A stretch of 64,000 nucleotides of DNA from JABDIY01 sp963803875 (GTDB taxonomy: Bacteria; Actinomycetota; Acidimicrobiia; Acidimicrobiales; SZUA-35), in the NCBI GenBank assembly GCA_963803875.1, contig CAWDOA010000017.1, positions 1 through 64,000 on the forward strand, written 5' to 3'. A program made the translations under genes and the position numbers. Positions 54,004-63,763 of this stretch are shown piece after piece. Below the pieces are notes generated by a model. That model saw only the letters and a program-made list of their open reading frames with translations, searched no databases and was not told where the DNA came from. Positions within the stretch are counted from its first letter, which is position 1; the number at the start of each line of letters is the position of its first letter.

Positions 54004-55227
54004 ATGCGGATTCTTGTTCTTTGCCCACATTTCGCCCCTGATCTGCACGCAGCCACCGGCGAGGTCATGACCGAGTTGGTTCGGTCTCTGACCGACCGCG
54101 GCCACATGGTTGATGTTGTCACCTCGTTGCCGTGGTATCGGGATCATGATGTGGAGCCGGAGTGGAGGGGCCGACCGGTCAGATCCGAGAGCACTGATTT
54201 CGGATCGGTGACGAGGGTCTGGCCGTTTCCAACCGACAAAGGCAGTGTTGTCTCGAGATCGCTCGCCTTCGCCGCCCAAACGGCCCTCTCGCTTCTGGTG
54301 GCTCTGCCAAAGCAACGACCCGACATCGTGCTGGCGATGTCGCCCCCGATCTTCTTCGGCAGCGCGGGACGACTTCTGGCCCGAAGATTCAAGGTCCCGT
54401 TCGTCTTCAACGTGCAAGACATCTTTCCCGATGTCGCGGTCGAACTCGGCATGTTGACCAACGAGCGGGCGATCAAGGTCGCACGGCGATTGGAACGGTC
54501 GCTCTACGACAGCGCCGACGCGGTCACGGTTCTGAGTGAAGACCAGGCTCGCAACGTACGGGCGAAGATGGTGAAACCGGAGAACGTACAGATCATCCCG
54601 AATTTCGTGGACACCAGCCGGGTGAGAGTGGTGGATCGGATGACTGAGTACCGGGGGCGTCACGGTATCGATGACGAACTTGTCGTCATGTACTCGGGCA
54701 ATGTCGGCTTCAGCCAGAGTTTTCACTTGGTCGAGGCGGCCGCGGTCCATTTCGCTGACAGGTCCGATGTCCGATTCGTCATCAACGGTGAGGGCGCTGC
54801 CCGCGCCGATGTCGACCGCTGGGCCCAACCCATGCCGAATGTGATTGTTTCGGACTTCGCCCCGCGAGAAGCGGTCTCCGATGTTCTCGGTACCGCCGAC
54901 ATTCACCTGATCCTCCTGAGCGCCGGGCTGGCCCAGTCCAGTACGCCGAGCAAGCTGTATGGAATTCTGGCGGCAGGGCGACCGGTCTTGGCCTCCATTG
55001 ATCTCGGCAGTGATGCTGACCAGGTGATACACCGGTCCGGAGCCGGACTCACCGTGCCCCCAGATGACCCCTCGGCCTTCATCGAGGCCCTTGATGAACT
55101 GCTCTCTGATCGAGCCCACTTGGAGGAACTGGGTCGCAGGGCCCAGGAGTTCGTGGGTCAACTGCTCACCCCTGACCAGCAAGCACAGGCCTATGAGCGT
55201 CTATTTGTCCAGCTGGGATCGATGTAG
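54004..55227 (+). CDS. Glycosyltransferase family 4, WbuB-like
   Basis: 407 residues, intact. MRILVLCPHFAPDLHAATGE start, IVLAMSPPIFFGSAGRLLAR, FVFNVQDIFPDVAVELGML (the WbuB-type mark), then VVMYSGNVGFSQSFHLVEAA and SSTPSKLYGILAAGRPVLAS. WbuB-type enzymes add amino sugars to lipid-linked glycans. Ten bases separate it from the previous gene. Confidence 0.85.
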   Translation: MRILVLCPHFAPDLHAATGEVMTELVRSLTDRGHMVDVVTSLPWYRDHDVEPEWRGRPVRSESTDFGSVTRVWPFPTDKGSVVSRSLAFAAQTALSLLVALPKQRPDIVLAMSPPIFFGSAGRLLARRFKVPFVFNVQDIFPDVAVELGMLTNERAIKVARRLERSLYDSADAVTVLSEDQARNVRAKMVKPENVQIIPNFVDTSRVRVVDRMTEYRGRHGIDDELVVMYSGNVGFSQSFHLVEAAAVHFADRSDVRFVINGEGAARADVDRWAQPMPNVIVSDFAPREAVSDVLGTADIHLILLSAGLAQSSTPSKLYGILAAGRPVLASIDLGSDADQVIHRSGAGLTVPPDDPSAFIEALDELLSDRAHLEELGRRAQEFVGQLLTPDQQAQAYERLFVQLGSM

Positions 55228-55282
55228 CCTGAGAACACTCTCACCCGCCGGCAACATGTAAAGGCAGTCTTCAATCCGCGCA

Positions 55283-56279
55283 GTGATCCTCGTAGGCGGA
55301 TTCGGCACACGACTCCGACCGCTCACCCTGTCGGCGCCGAAGCAGATGCTTCCTGTCAACGGTCTCACGATGCTCGAGCGGGTGGTTATGAACCTGGCTC
55401 GTGGTGGGGTCACCGAAGCGGTACTTGCGCTCGGCTACCTGCCCGAAGTCTTCCAGGACGAGTTCCCAACCGGCGAGATCGCAGGCGTCGAAATGCACTA
55501 TGCGGTGGAGCCCGAACCGCTCGACACCGGTGGTGCCATCGGCTTTGCCGCTCGATTTGCCGGGTTCACCGACCAGACGTTCATCGCTCTGAACGGAGAT
55601 GTGATCAACGATCTCGATATCGCAGCACTCGTAGCGCAACATCGCGCCTTTGGTGGAGAAGGAACCATACATCTCACGCCGGTTGATGACCCGTCGCGCT
55701 TCGGTGTCGTTCCCATACATGCCGATGGACGAGTGGAAGCGTTCATCGAGAAACCGCCGGCTGACGAAGCACCCACCAACTGGATCAACGCCGGTACCTA
55801 CGTTCTCGAGCCGTCTGTACTCGACCGGATCCCGGAAGGGGAAAAGGTCGAGCATCGAACGGGCTGTCTTCCCGGCCATGGTCACCGACGGCTCGTTGTT
55901 CGCCGTTCAAGAGGCTGGCTACTGGGTCGATGCGGGAACTCCGGAGAGCTACCTCAAGGTCGCTCTCGATCTGGTGAACGGCGTCCGCAGCACAGAACCG
56001 GCGATCGCCGCAGACACCATCATTCACGACGGCGCAATCGTGGAGAACTCCATCGTCGAGTCGGGTGTCGTCGTCGATGCCGGTGCAACTGTGCGGGGCT
56101 CGATGATCCACCGCGGGGCACGGATCGGTTCCGATGCGCAGATCATCGACTCCATCGTCGGACCGAATGCGCTCATCGGCACAGCTGCAAGGTTGTCGGA
56201 CCTCACCGTTGTCGGTGACTCCGAAACCGTAGAAGCGCACTCCGCTCATGTCGCGGCGAGGATCCCGAGCGACAATTAG
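55283..56279 (+). CDS. Sugar-1-phosphate nucleotidyltransferase with left-handed beta-helix, one frameshift
   Basis: Starts at GTG 55283 because a TAA lies nine codons upstream in frame. Nucleotide site VGGFGTRLRPLTLSAPKQML, metal Asp in ALNGDVINDLD, and TPVDDPSRFGVV. The frame changes near 55,845 (after EGEKVE) and continues SIERAVFPAMVTDGSLFAVQ, YWVDAGTPESYLKVALD, then hexapeptide repeats (IIHDGAIVENSIV, VVVDAGATVRGSMI). This resembles GDP-mannose pyrophosphorylases. It likely supplies a donor for the glycosyltransferases upstream. Confidence 0.85.
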
Positions 56280-56329
56280 GGGCTCGACGCCACTTTGCGT
56301 CCGCTGCGTTTTGCCGAAAGAATCGGCTG

Positions 56330-57118
56330 ATGGACTTTGAAACGATCCTGTACAGCGTTGCCGACAGTGTTGCCCACATCAGGTTGAACAACCCGGAGGG
56401 TGCCAATGCGGTCACTCCGCTGTTCTCCCGCGAGTTCCGGGCGGCGATGCTCGAGGCACACGTGGACGATGAGGTTCGAGCTGTCTGTGTCACCGCCGAA
56501 GGAAAGGTCTTCTGCGCTGGAGGTGATCTGAAGTTGTTCGCAGCTGAAGGTGAGAACGTCGGTCGCGTGGCTTCTGACATGCTCACCGACTATCACGGTG
56601 CGCTCTACCGCATGAACGCGATGCCGAAACCCGTGGTGGCCGGTGTCGGCGGCGCAGCCGGCGGGGCCGGAATGTCGTTGGTCTGCGCCTTCGATCTGGT
56701 CGTGGCGGCCGAGAACGCGAAATTCATCATGGCCTACACCAAGGCCGGTGTTACCCCCGATGGCACCAGCACGTACTTCTTGGCCAGGCATGTGGGCGTG
56801 CGTCGGGCTTTGGACCTTGTCCTGAACAATCGCATGCTGAGCGCCCAGGAGGCCGAACAGTGGGGCCTCGTCAACCGGGTCGTTCCCAAGGGTGAGGCCG
56901 ATTCAGCGGCGTTGGCGATGGCAGGAGAACTGGCCGCTGGACCCGGTTACGCACTGGGCCATGCAAAGAAGCTCGTCTATGCCGGCTTCGAGAGCACACT
57001 TCCCGAGGCGGGCGAGCGGGAGGCGGAGGTATTCCTGGCTGCATCCATGCACCCCGACGGGCTCGAGGGTATCGCCGCATTTGCGTCTAAACGGGCGCCC
57101 GAGTTCAACCGGAAGTAA
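56330..57118 (+). CDS. Enoyl-CoA hydratase/isomerase family protein
   Basis: 262 residues of the crotonase fold. Oxyanion-hole segments VFCAGGDLKLF and GGAAGGAGMSLVCAFDLVVA; the first catalytic Glu of hydratases is replaced by Gly in the AAGGAG segment, and the second position lies at KAGVTPDGTSTYFLAR with Asp, so isomerase activity is as likely as hydration. C-terminal helices are normal. Followed 10 bases later by the unrecognised 496-residue protein, likely in one operon. Confidence 0.87.
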   Translation: MDFETILYSVADSVAHIRLNNPEGANAVTPLFSREFRAAMLEAHVDDEVRAVCVTAEGKVFCAGGDLKLFAAEGENVGRVASDMLTDYHGALYRMNAMPKPVVAGVGGAAGGAGMSLVCAFDLVVAAENAKFIMAYTKAGVTPDGTSTYFLARHVGVRRALDLVLNNRMLSAQEAEQWGLVNRVVPKGEADSAALAMAGELAAGPGYALGHAKKLVYAGFESTLPEAGEREAEVFLAASMHPDGLEGIAAFASKRAPEFNRK

Positions 57119-57127
57119 CGTCGTTTC

Positions 57128-58618
57128 ATGGTCCGCGCCTCCCAGTCTGAGTCCGTTGGTATTGCGGTACCCCTCGATGATGCCGGTCGCCGAGCTACGA
57201 CGGCATTTGCCAAGACCGTCCTGGCCGAGGCGATCGGTGAGTCGAATCTGGCGGCTGCGGCTGCGGTTCGTGCTGAATCCGAGTGGCGGAAGCACTATCA
57301 CCGGCACTTCGTTGCCGCCTCAGAAGCCGGGATCGCCAGCCCGGCTGATGCAAGGGGAATCGCTCCGCGAGGACTGGCGGCGGTGTCGGGTTCGCTGCGT
57401 TTCGTGCGCAACGGCGACGATCAACCTCTCCATGCGGTGATGACCGGTCGGGCCACGAATCCGCCCCTCGACACCCAGGTCATCCCAGGCACGCCGGGCC
57501 CGGTTCCGCGATTCACAGTTCCATACCGAGGTATCGACCTGGGTGGCGACGACCTCCGAGGCCAATTGGAACGGTGGGTTGCAGCCGGTGTCATCGAAGT
57601 GAGCGCCGCATCCGGATTGGAAGAGGTACTCGACAATCCCGACTGGCTCGATCTCTCCGATCTGACATTCGTCGTAATGGGCGCCGGAGCTGAGCTGGGC
57701 CCGTATCCAGCGCTCATGGGACTGGGGGCCAGGGTCGCTGCGGTCGATCTCCCCGTCGACAAGATTTGGAACCGGCTCACCGCTCGGGCCGGTGAACGCA
57801 GTACGTTGCTCTACCCGGTCAGAGACGGACAACCGGGAGCAGATCTCACCTCAGATCTGCCGGAGATCCGTGATTGGATCGACGCCCTCGAGGGGCCGAT
57901 CGTCCTCGGCGGATATGCCTACGCCGATGGCGAAGCGCACCTCCGTGTGTCTGCCGCTCAAGATGCCCTCATCGCTCATGCTCTGCAGAAGCGCACGCCG
58001 GGGTCGGTGGTAGTTGCCCATTTGCTGACGCCCACCGACTGTTACGCAGTATCCGAACACACCGCCGAAGCCGCACGACGGGCCTGGGCCCGCCGACCAA
58101 AGAGCCTTCGCATGGCTCAGGCCGTGGCCCGGACAGTGTCGGGTGGTCGCCTCTTCCAGCAGGCCATCACCGATTGCATCGACGGCAAGGAGGGGTATCG
58201 ATCGGCGGTATTCGACACGCTCGTGACTCAACAGGGACCGAACTACGCACTGGCCAAACGGATTCAAGAATGGCGGGCGGTTGATTCACGAGCCCGCGGC
58301 GCCCGTGTTTCGGCCAATGTGTCGCCGAGCAGCACCACTCGATCGGTCACGAAGAACAAAGCGCTGGCCGCTGCCTATCGCGGTGCTGGAATGTTCAACA
58401 TCGAAGTGTTCGAACCCGACACCACGAACGCGTTGATGGCGCTCATGCTGATCCGTGATCTTCGAACAACCACGGGCCCGGCCGACCCCTTTGTGACACT
58501 CTCCAACCCGCTGCAGATTCTCAGCGATGCTGCATGTCACGGTGGGCTGTGGCGCAGCCCCTACACAACCCGGACCGCACTTCCTCTCGCCGCAGTTCGG
58601 GGATTTTTACCGAGGTAG
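57128..58618 (+). CDS. Conserved protein of unknown function, Rossmann-like
   Basis: 496 residues, intact. No named family recognised. A central Rossmann-like segment (LTFVVMGAGAELGPYPALMG then GARVAAVDLP) looks like a dinucleotide or nucleotide site. The N-terminal third is helical; a second repeat-like segment ends with SANVSPSSTTRSVTKNKALA and TTNALMALMLIRDLR. No signal peptide or membrane helix. It follows an enoyl-CoA hydratase and its end overlaps the convergent isochorismatase gene by 12 bases. A role in lipid or CoA metabolism is only a guess from the neighbour. Confidence 0.7.
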   Translation: MVRASQSESVGIAVPLDDAGRRATTAFAKTVLAEAIGESNLAAAAAVRAESEWRKHYHRHFVAASEAGIASPADARGIAPRGLAAVSGSLRFVRNGDDQPLHAVMTGRATNPPLDTQVIPGTPGPVPRFTVPYRGIDLGGDDLRGQLERWVAAGVIEVSAASGLEEVLDNPDWLDLSDLTFVVMGAGAELGPYPALMGLGARVAAVDLPVDKIWNRLTARAGERSTLLYPVRDGQPGADLTSDLPEIRDWIDALEGPIVLGGYAYADGEAHLRVSAAQDALIAHALQKRTPGSVVVAHLLTPTDCYAVSEHTAEAARRAWARRPKSLRMAQAVARTVSGGRLFQQAITDCIDGKEGYRSAVFDTLVTQQGPNYALAKRIQEWRAVDSRARGARVSANVSPSSTTRSVTKNKALAAAYRGAGMFNIEVFEPDTTNALMALMLIRDLRTTTGPADPFVTLSNPLQILSDAACHGGLWRSPYTTRTALPLAAVRGFLPR

Positions 58619-59179
58619 GTTCGAGAAGTCCACTTCGGAGGTTGGTACGACTTCGCTTGTGCGTCCCGGTGATGTTTGCGAGGCCCATATCGAGTTGGTG
58701 TGAGCGATCAGTCCGGCGCCATTTGGCATGCCGGACGGCGATGACTCGTCGGTGGTGTGGGCGTCAGCAACCAACACGGTGTCGTAGCCCCTCACGTGGG
58801 CTCCATGGAGGGTCCAGCGCACGCAGAAATCGGTCTGTGCGCCTGTCATCACAAGCCGACCAACGTTGCGGCTGGCCAGTTCATCCTCCAGCGTTGTGCC
58901 TTCGAAGGAATCTCGGACGGTCTTGCGTACGTGAGGCTCGGAGGCGAGCGGAGTCAGTTCAGGCACGATCCGCCATTCGTTCGAATCGAGCGGCAGCCCG
59001 TCGTCATCGTGCTGCACCCAGATGACCGGGACGCCAGCGCCTCTTGCCTCGTCGACCAGCGCCTTGATGTTGGTGACGACGACATCGCGATCGTGGGCGG
59101 CCGCCATCACATCGTTCTGAACATCGATCACGAGTAGGGCGGTGTTGGGTCGATCCGTGAGCACTGTCATCCACATCAT
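58607..59179 (-). CDS. Isochorismatase-like cysteine hydrolase
   Basis: About 190 residues. Catalytic Asp in LLVIDVQNDVM, Lys in HVRKTVRDSFEGT, and nucleophile Cys in VMTGAQTDFCVRWTLHGA with the cis-peptide motif before it. The family hydrolyses amides or vinyl ethers (nicotinamide, ureidoacrylate, isochorismate); the substrate is not clear. Start at 59179 has AGGTG seven bases upstream; ATG 59170 is also possible. Confidence 0.87.
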   Translation of the reverse strand: MMWMTVLTDRPNTALLVIDVQNDVMAAAHDRDVVVTNIKALVDEARGAGVPVIWVQHDDDGLPLDSNEWRIVPELTPLASEPHVRKTVRDSFEGTTLEDELASRNVGRLVMTGAQTDFCVRWTLHGAHVRGYDTVLVADAHTTDESSPSGMPNGAGLIAHTNSIWASQTSPGRTSEVVPTSEVDFSNLPR

Positions 59180-59254
59180 GATGCCGCACCTGCGAGTGCC
59201 CCGCACAGGGCGGGGTGAACGTTGGTTGGCGTCATGTGGGTTATGACCCTGGTT

Positions 59255-60541
59255 CTATTCGAGCTGAGCAACCAGCGGGCCGTCGTCGAAGATGCTGGCT
59301 CGGACACCCTTGGGTTTCGGATCGTTTCGGTGTTTGTAACGGTGGTGTAGCGGGCAGAGAAGTTGGCCGTTGCGGATGAGGGTCGGTCCGGCCTGGATCC
59401 AGGCGATCACGTGGTCGGTGTCGCAGAGCCGGGCAGTCGTGCTACAGCCGGGATGTTGGCAGTGGTGATCACGGAGCCGTATCAGCCGTCTCTGGATGGT
59501 GGTGAAGTGGCGGCCGGCGGGGCTGTCGCCGGCGATGTTTCCGTTGTGATCGAGTCGGTGGCGTCGTACCCGGGCTGTGGTGGTGGCCAGCTTTTGGGTG
59601 ATGGCAGGTGGAATGAGGGTGCCTCGGGTTGTGCGGGGGTAGCAGCGGGCACTGAACCCTGGGTCTCCGTGAACCCGTATCCGGCTGACACCTCTGGTTC
59701 GGTCGGTGTTGGTGGGTGTGTCGCCTGCGCCGGGTTCGGCGGTCCCGCCGGTTGGGTCGAGGATTTCGAGGTGGGCTCGATATTTGCCGTCGGGATTCAG
59801 TACCAGGTCCACCAGGGCATCCATTGCTGTGGCCGAGCGGTACCGGTCGGGGTGTTCGGCTTTGATCGGCTCGGACCGGTCCAGCACGGTTTGTGCGAAG
59901 GGTTCGGCATGGAGGGCGCCGATGGTGCCGGTGAGGTGGAGGTTGCCGTTGAGGTCGTACTGGAGGAGCAGATGTTGTTGGGCTTGAGCTCTGATGAATT
60001 CGTCGAGGTGTTCATCAGGATCCGAGACCGCTTCCCACTCGGCGAGGTAGTCCTTGAACTCCTCTGGGGTACACATCGCGGCGAGCTCCGCCAGGTGATG
60101 TTCGGCCGACTTGAACTGGTCGGAGTTCACCGATCGCCACACTGGCTGCACGAGATCGATGTGGGCCATGGTGATCTCGCCCTTCATCAACGCTTGATGG
60201 AAGTGGGGGAGACGCTCCGATGCAAAACCGGCTCGGCGCAGCTGGCGAGCCCTGGCCCGTGACACGCGACAGGTGGAGGTGAGCAGCGGCGTCATCGACT
60301 TTGCCCCCTTGGTGAGGGCGCAAGTGTTGCGCTCTCCGAAAGCAACAAACCGACCCGCTACCGCCGCAGCTTGTTCGGTGTTGGCAACCAGGTCGGTGAT
60401 CAGATCGGCGATCTCGGCCCGGGAGAGGCTGGAGTTGTCGAGCGTTGCGATGTCACGCAGTCGCTCCGACACCGCCAGAAGCTGTTGCCGCTCGTCGGCC
60501 AAATGGCCGCCATCGGATTCGATCTCCGCCGAGAACTTCAT
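59255..60541 (-). CDS. DUF222/HNH endonuclease-domain protein (13E12 repeat family)
   Basis: 428 residues from ATG 60541. Residues ~60-290 match DUF222, and the C-terminus has an HNH motif: HHCQHPGCSTTARLCDTDHV with paired zinc-type cysteines, then LLCPLHHRYKH. Such genes occur in several copies in many actinobacteria and are thought to be mobile; their biological role is not established. It sits 31 bases after the helicase gene on the same strand. Confidence 0.88.
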   Translation of the reverse strand: MKFSAEIESDGGHLADERQQLLAVSERLRDIATLDNSSLSRAEIADLITDLVANTEQAAAVAGRFVAFGERNTCALTKGAKSMTPLLTSTCRVSRARARQLRRAGFASERLPHFHQALMKGEITMAHIDLVQPVWRSVNSDQFKSAEHHLAELAAMCTPEEFKDYLAEWEAVSDPDEHLDEFIRAQAQQHLLLQYDLNGNLHLTGTIGALHAEPFAQTVLDRSEPIKAEHPDRYRSATAMDALVDLVLNPDGKYRAHLEILDPTGGTAEPGAGDTPTNTDRTRGVSRIRVHGDPGFSARCYPRTTRGTLIPPAITQKLATTTARVRRHRLDHNGNIAGDSPAGRHFTTIQRRLIRLRDHHCQHPGCSTTARLCDTDHVIAWIQAGPTLIRNGQLLCPLHHRYKHRNDPKPKGVRASIFDDGPLVAQLE

Positions 60542-60572
60542 ACCCGTATTATCCCCTAGGGGTGTGACACAG

Positions 60573-63161
60573 TTAGGTCCGCCCAAGGTCGGTGAGAGTG
60601 AGAACGAGTTCGCCTCGTTCGTTGCTGGCGGGGAGGTCGACCGAGCCGGTGAGACGCCACTCGTCGTAACCCTGGGGATCGCTGATGATTTGGGTGACGT
60701 CGCCGGTGCTGGGTTCCCAGATGAATTTGTGTGGCGATCGTGCTTCGGCGTCCACCATCACGGCATCGTGTTCGTCGTAGTAGGCGCTGAAGAGGCCGGT
60801 GGCTCCTTCGATCGGAACGAGATTGGGACGGTAGAACGCAAGCTCCTCAACATATTTCCACATGCGATTTCGGACGAGGATCGCGAATGCTTTGGTCTGT
60901 GTGAAGTCGGCCATCGGCGGCGGGGGAGCGGGAGCAGCATCGGCCTCGTCGGGGTTGCGCAGCTTCTCCCATTCGTCGATCAGCGACGAGTCCACCGTAC
61001 GGATGACCACGTTGAGCCAGTCGATGATCTCTTCGATCTCGGGCGTGCGAACGTCGATCGGTACGTTCTGGATCAAGCCTTTGTACACATCGGAGAGGTA
61101 ACGAAGGAGCACACCTTCGCTTCGTTTGAGTCCGTGGTAGTTGATGTACTCCACGATCGTCATAGCTTCGGTGAGCATCTCTCGCACGATGCTTTTGGGT
61201 TTGGGCGTGTATTGGCCGACGTAAGGATGGCGGATTCTGAAGTGGTCGAAGTGGTTGTAGATCCACTCTCGTTCCGGCTGTGGTGGTCGGACCTCGGCCA
61301 GTCGTTCCATTCGTTCCTCGTATTCGACGCCGCGACTCTTCATGTCGTTCATCAGCTCGGTCTTGGCTCGATCGAGCTGGGCTGCGATGATCACCCCGGG
61401 GTTTTCCTGGACCGACTCGACAATGCTGAGTACCCGGTATGCGAAAGAGTGTTCTGGCTCACCGGGTTCTGATGCCTCGGTCTCGACTGCCGCATGGTGA
61501 TCTCTGGGTGCCGCTGCGGAGGGACGGAGCAGCTCTTCAGGCTCCTCAGCGTTGACCGAGCGAAGCGAGCTTGGAGCGACCGGAGGAGGCGCCCCCGGCG
61601 CCGACGATGCGAGCGGAATCGAATTGACAGCTGCGATCGCCCAGAGACTCAGCGGTTGATGGAGGGCGAATTCTTCCTGCACGTCGAAGGTGACTCGAAC
61701 CAGGCGGCCCAGCTCGTCGGGCTCGTCGGGAAACTCCAGCAGATCGGCATCGCGCAATGATCGATAGATACGTATCGCCTGCCGTTTGTGTCCCCGCTTT
61801 CGTCGTTCGGTCTCGTGATTCTCTTTCAGGATTTGTTGCATTGCACCACACCCGTCGCCGGCGCGATCGAGGACGTTCAGCATCATCTGATGACTCACGT
61901 CAAAGCTGCTGGTGAGCGGTTCGGGCTCGCCGTTCACCATCCGGTTGAAGGTGTCCTCTGTCCAGTGGGTGTAGCGCCGGTCGGGGGCTTGCTTCTTCTT
62001 CGGTTTCTTCTTGCTGCTGGAAGCCGCCGCCTTCTCTTCGGCGCGGGCGTTCTCCACCACATGGGGCGGCGCCTGCACCCACACGTGGCCTTCGGTGTCG
62101 AACCCTCGCCGACCGGCCCGGCCGGCGATCTGCTTGAACTCGCGGTTGGTGAGCAGACGATTGGAGCGACCGTCGTATTTGCAGAGTTGGGTGAAAAGAA
62201 CCGATCGGATCGGCACGTTGACGCCTACGCCAAGGGTGTCGGTTCCGCAGATGATCTTCAGCAGTCCCTCTTGTGCGAGCTTCTCGATCAGCAACCGATA
62301 TTTCGGGAGCAGGCCGGCGTGGTGGACGCCGACGCCTCCGGTGATCCAGCGCCGCATGTCCTTTCCGATCGGCGTGTCGAACCGGAAGCCGCCGATCGCC
62401 TCCTTGATCTTGGCCTTCTCTTCCTTGGAGAGTGGGTCGAGGCTCAGGTAGCTCTGAGCAGCCTCGGTCGCCTCCCGTTGGGTGAAGTGGACGAGGTAGA
62501 TCGGTGCCCGATCGGTCTCGAGGAGGTCCGAAACCGAAGCGTGAAGGGTTGTATGCCGGTACTCGAACGTGAGCGGCACCGGCCGGTCCGTTGACTTCAC
62601 GGTGATCGCAGCTCGGCCGGTGCGTTCGGTGAGATCGCGCTCGAAGAACTGGGTCGGACCGAGGGTCGCGCTCATCAAGCAGAACTGGGTTTGGGGCAGC
62701 TCCAGCAAGGGCACCTGCCACGCCCAGCCTCGCTGTGGGTCGGCGTAGTAGTGAAACTCGTCGACCACTGCCTGATCGACGTTTGCTCGCGATCCTTCTC
62801 GCAGTGCCAGATTGGCGAGGATCTCGGCGGTGCAGCAGATGATGGGAGCGTCACTGTTGATGCTGGCGTCACCGGTGACCATCCCCACGTTCTCAGCGCC
62901 GAAGTCGTTGCTGAGGCTGAAGAACTTCTCGCTCACGAGAGCCTTGATCGGTGCGGTGTAGTAGCTGCGGTGGCCGAGCTTCAGCGATGCGTAGTGGACG
63001 GCCGCTCCCACCAAGCTCTTTCCTGATCCGGTGGGCGTGTTGAGAATGACGTGGTTTCCACTGTAGAGCTCGAGGATCGCTTCGAGCTGGTGGTCGTACA
63101 GCTCTAGGCCGAGCTGGGTAGCGAACTCGGTGAAGCCGTCGAGTAGTTCACCTTCGTCCAC
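60573..63161 (-). CDS. DEAD/DEAH-box helicase with DUF3516 C-terminal domain
   Basis: 862 residues, intact. Walker A NTPTGSGKSLVGAAV, motif II VVDEFHYYAD, motif III LMSATLG, and motif VI QIAGRAGRRGFD place it in the Ski2/Mtr4-like superfamily. A Lys-rich linker (SSSKKKPKKKQAPDRR, ~residue 380-395) precedes the C-terminal domain typical of DUF3516, found mainly in actinobacteria. It probably unwinds RNA or DNA; a role in RNA turnover is suggested by the Ski2 link. Confidence 0.88.
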   Translation of the reverse strand: MDEGELLDGFTEFATQLGLELYDHQLEAILELYSGNHVILNTPTGSGKSLVGAAVHYASLKLGHRSYYTAPIKALVSEKFFSLSNDFGAENVGMVTGDASINSDAPIICCTAEILANLALREGSRANVDQAVVDEFHYYADPQRGWAWQVPLLELPQTQFCLMSATLGPTQFFERDLTERTGRAAITVKSTDRPVPLTFEYRHTTLHASVSDLLETDRAPIYLVHFTQREATEAAQSYLSLDPLSKEEKAKIKEAIGGFRFDTPIGKDMRRWITGGVGVHHAGLLPKYRLLIEKLAQEGLLKIICGTDTLGVGVNVPIRSVLFTQLCKYDGRSNRLLTNREFKQIAGRAGRRGFDTEGHVWVQAPPHVVENARAEEKAAASSSKKKPKKKQAPDRRYTHWTEDTFNRMVNGEPEPLTSSFDVSHQMMLNVLDRAGDGCGAMQQILKENHETERRKRGHKRQAIRIYRSLRDADLLEFPDEPDELGRLVRVTFDVQEEFALHQPLSLWAIAAVNSIPLASSAPGAPPPVAPSSLRSVNAEEPEELLRPSAAAPRDHHAAVETEASEPGEPEHSFAYRVLSIVESVQENPGVIIAAQLDRAKTELMNDMKSRGVEYEERMERLAEVRPPQPEREWIYNHFDHFRIRHPYVGQYTPKPKSIVREMLTEAMTIVEYINYHGLKRSEGVLLRYLSDVYKGLIQNVPIDVRTPEIEEIIDWLNVVIRTVDSSLIDEWEKLRNPDEADAAPAPPPPMADFTQTKAFAILVRNRMWKYVEELAFYRPNLVPIEGATGLFSAYYDEHDAVMVDAEARSPHKFIWEPSTGDVTQIISDPQGYDEWRLTGSVDLPASNERGELVLTLTDLGRT

Positions 63162-63203
63162 AATTGGCAGGCTACCCGCAGTTACCGATCCGCCTTGAGC
63201 TGT

Positions 63204-63726
63204 CTACTCGACCTCGTCGTGCAGCTCGATGTCGACCAGCAGCTTGTCGGCGAGGGCCTGGAGCACATCGCCCAAATCGTCCTCGGACAGTTCCAGCGGC
63301 GCACTCAGCACCGCCGTGGCCTCGAACAGGGTGCCACCGGCCATCGGGGCGCTGCGGGTGTGTGTTTCAAGATCGGCGATGCTCACGTGTCTGGACGCCA
63401 GTGCGGAGGAGATGTCGTAAATGATGCCAGGCCGATCTTGGCCCACCAGTTCGAGCGAGAAGGTGCGAGTCGCGGTCTCACCGCTCGGCGCTGCTCTCTG
63501 CACTGTGACGCTCAGAAGCCCGGATGTTTCGATGCGTTCGAGTTCTTCTGTGAGGGCATTCGGCTGCGTCATCGGGCACCGTCACCAACACGATGCCGGC
63601 GAAGTGCCCGGCCAGGTTGGACATGTTGCTTTCTTCCCAGTTTCCGCCGTGCTGAGCGATCGCAGCGGCTACTGAGTTCACGAGGCCGCTTTGATCCTTA
63701 CCGATGATCGTTACGACGAGCGATGC
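63204..63726 (-). CDS. Two-ACT-domain protein (GcvR-like), one frameshift
   Basis: The first frame from ATG 63726 gives ACT domain 1 (SLVVTIIGKDQSGLVNSVAA, GGNWEESNMSNLAGHFAGIV). Near 63,575 the frame changes and gives a linker (ALTEELERIETSGL) and ACT domain 2 (FSLELVGQDRPGIIYDISSA, VSIADLETHTRSAPM) to the stop at 63204. The joined product (~174 residues) matches GcvR-like regulatory proteins, which bind small ligands such as glycine. An ATG at 63572 could start the second part alone, but the double-domain reading is more usual. Confidence 0.78.
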
Positions 63727-63763
63727 CATTGGTTCAGAGTAGGTGAGAGACAATGATGTGCGC

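Noticed and set aside
59363..60262. 299-codon open frame on the plus strand
   Set aside because: Antisense to the DUF222/HNH gene; its Gly/Val-rich product is typical of a shadow frame.
60273..61472. 399-codon open frame on the plus strand
   Set aside because: Antisense to the DUF222 and helicase genes, with no recognisable protein features.
63204..63726. Two separate single-ACT genes
   Set aside because: The linker and domain order match the usual two-domain protein, and the overlap of the frames fits a single indel.
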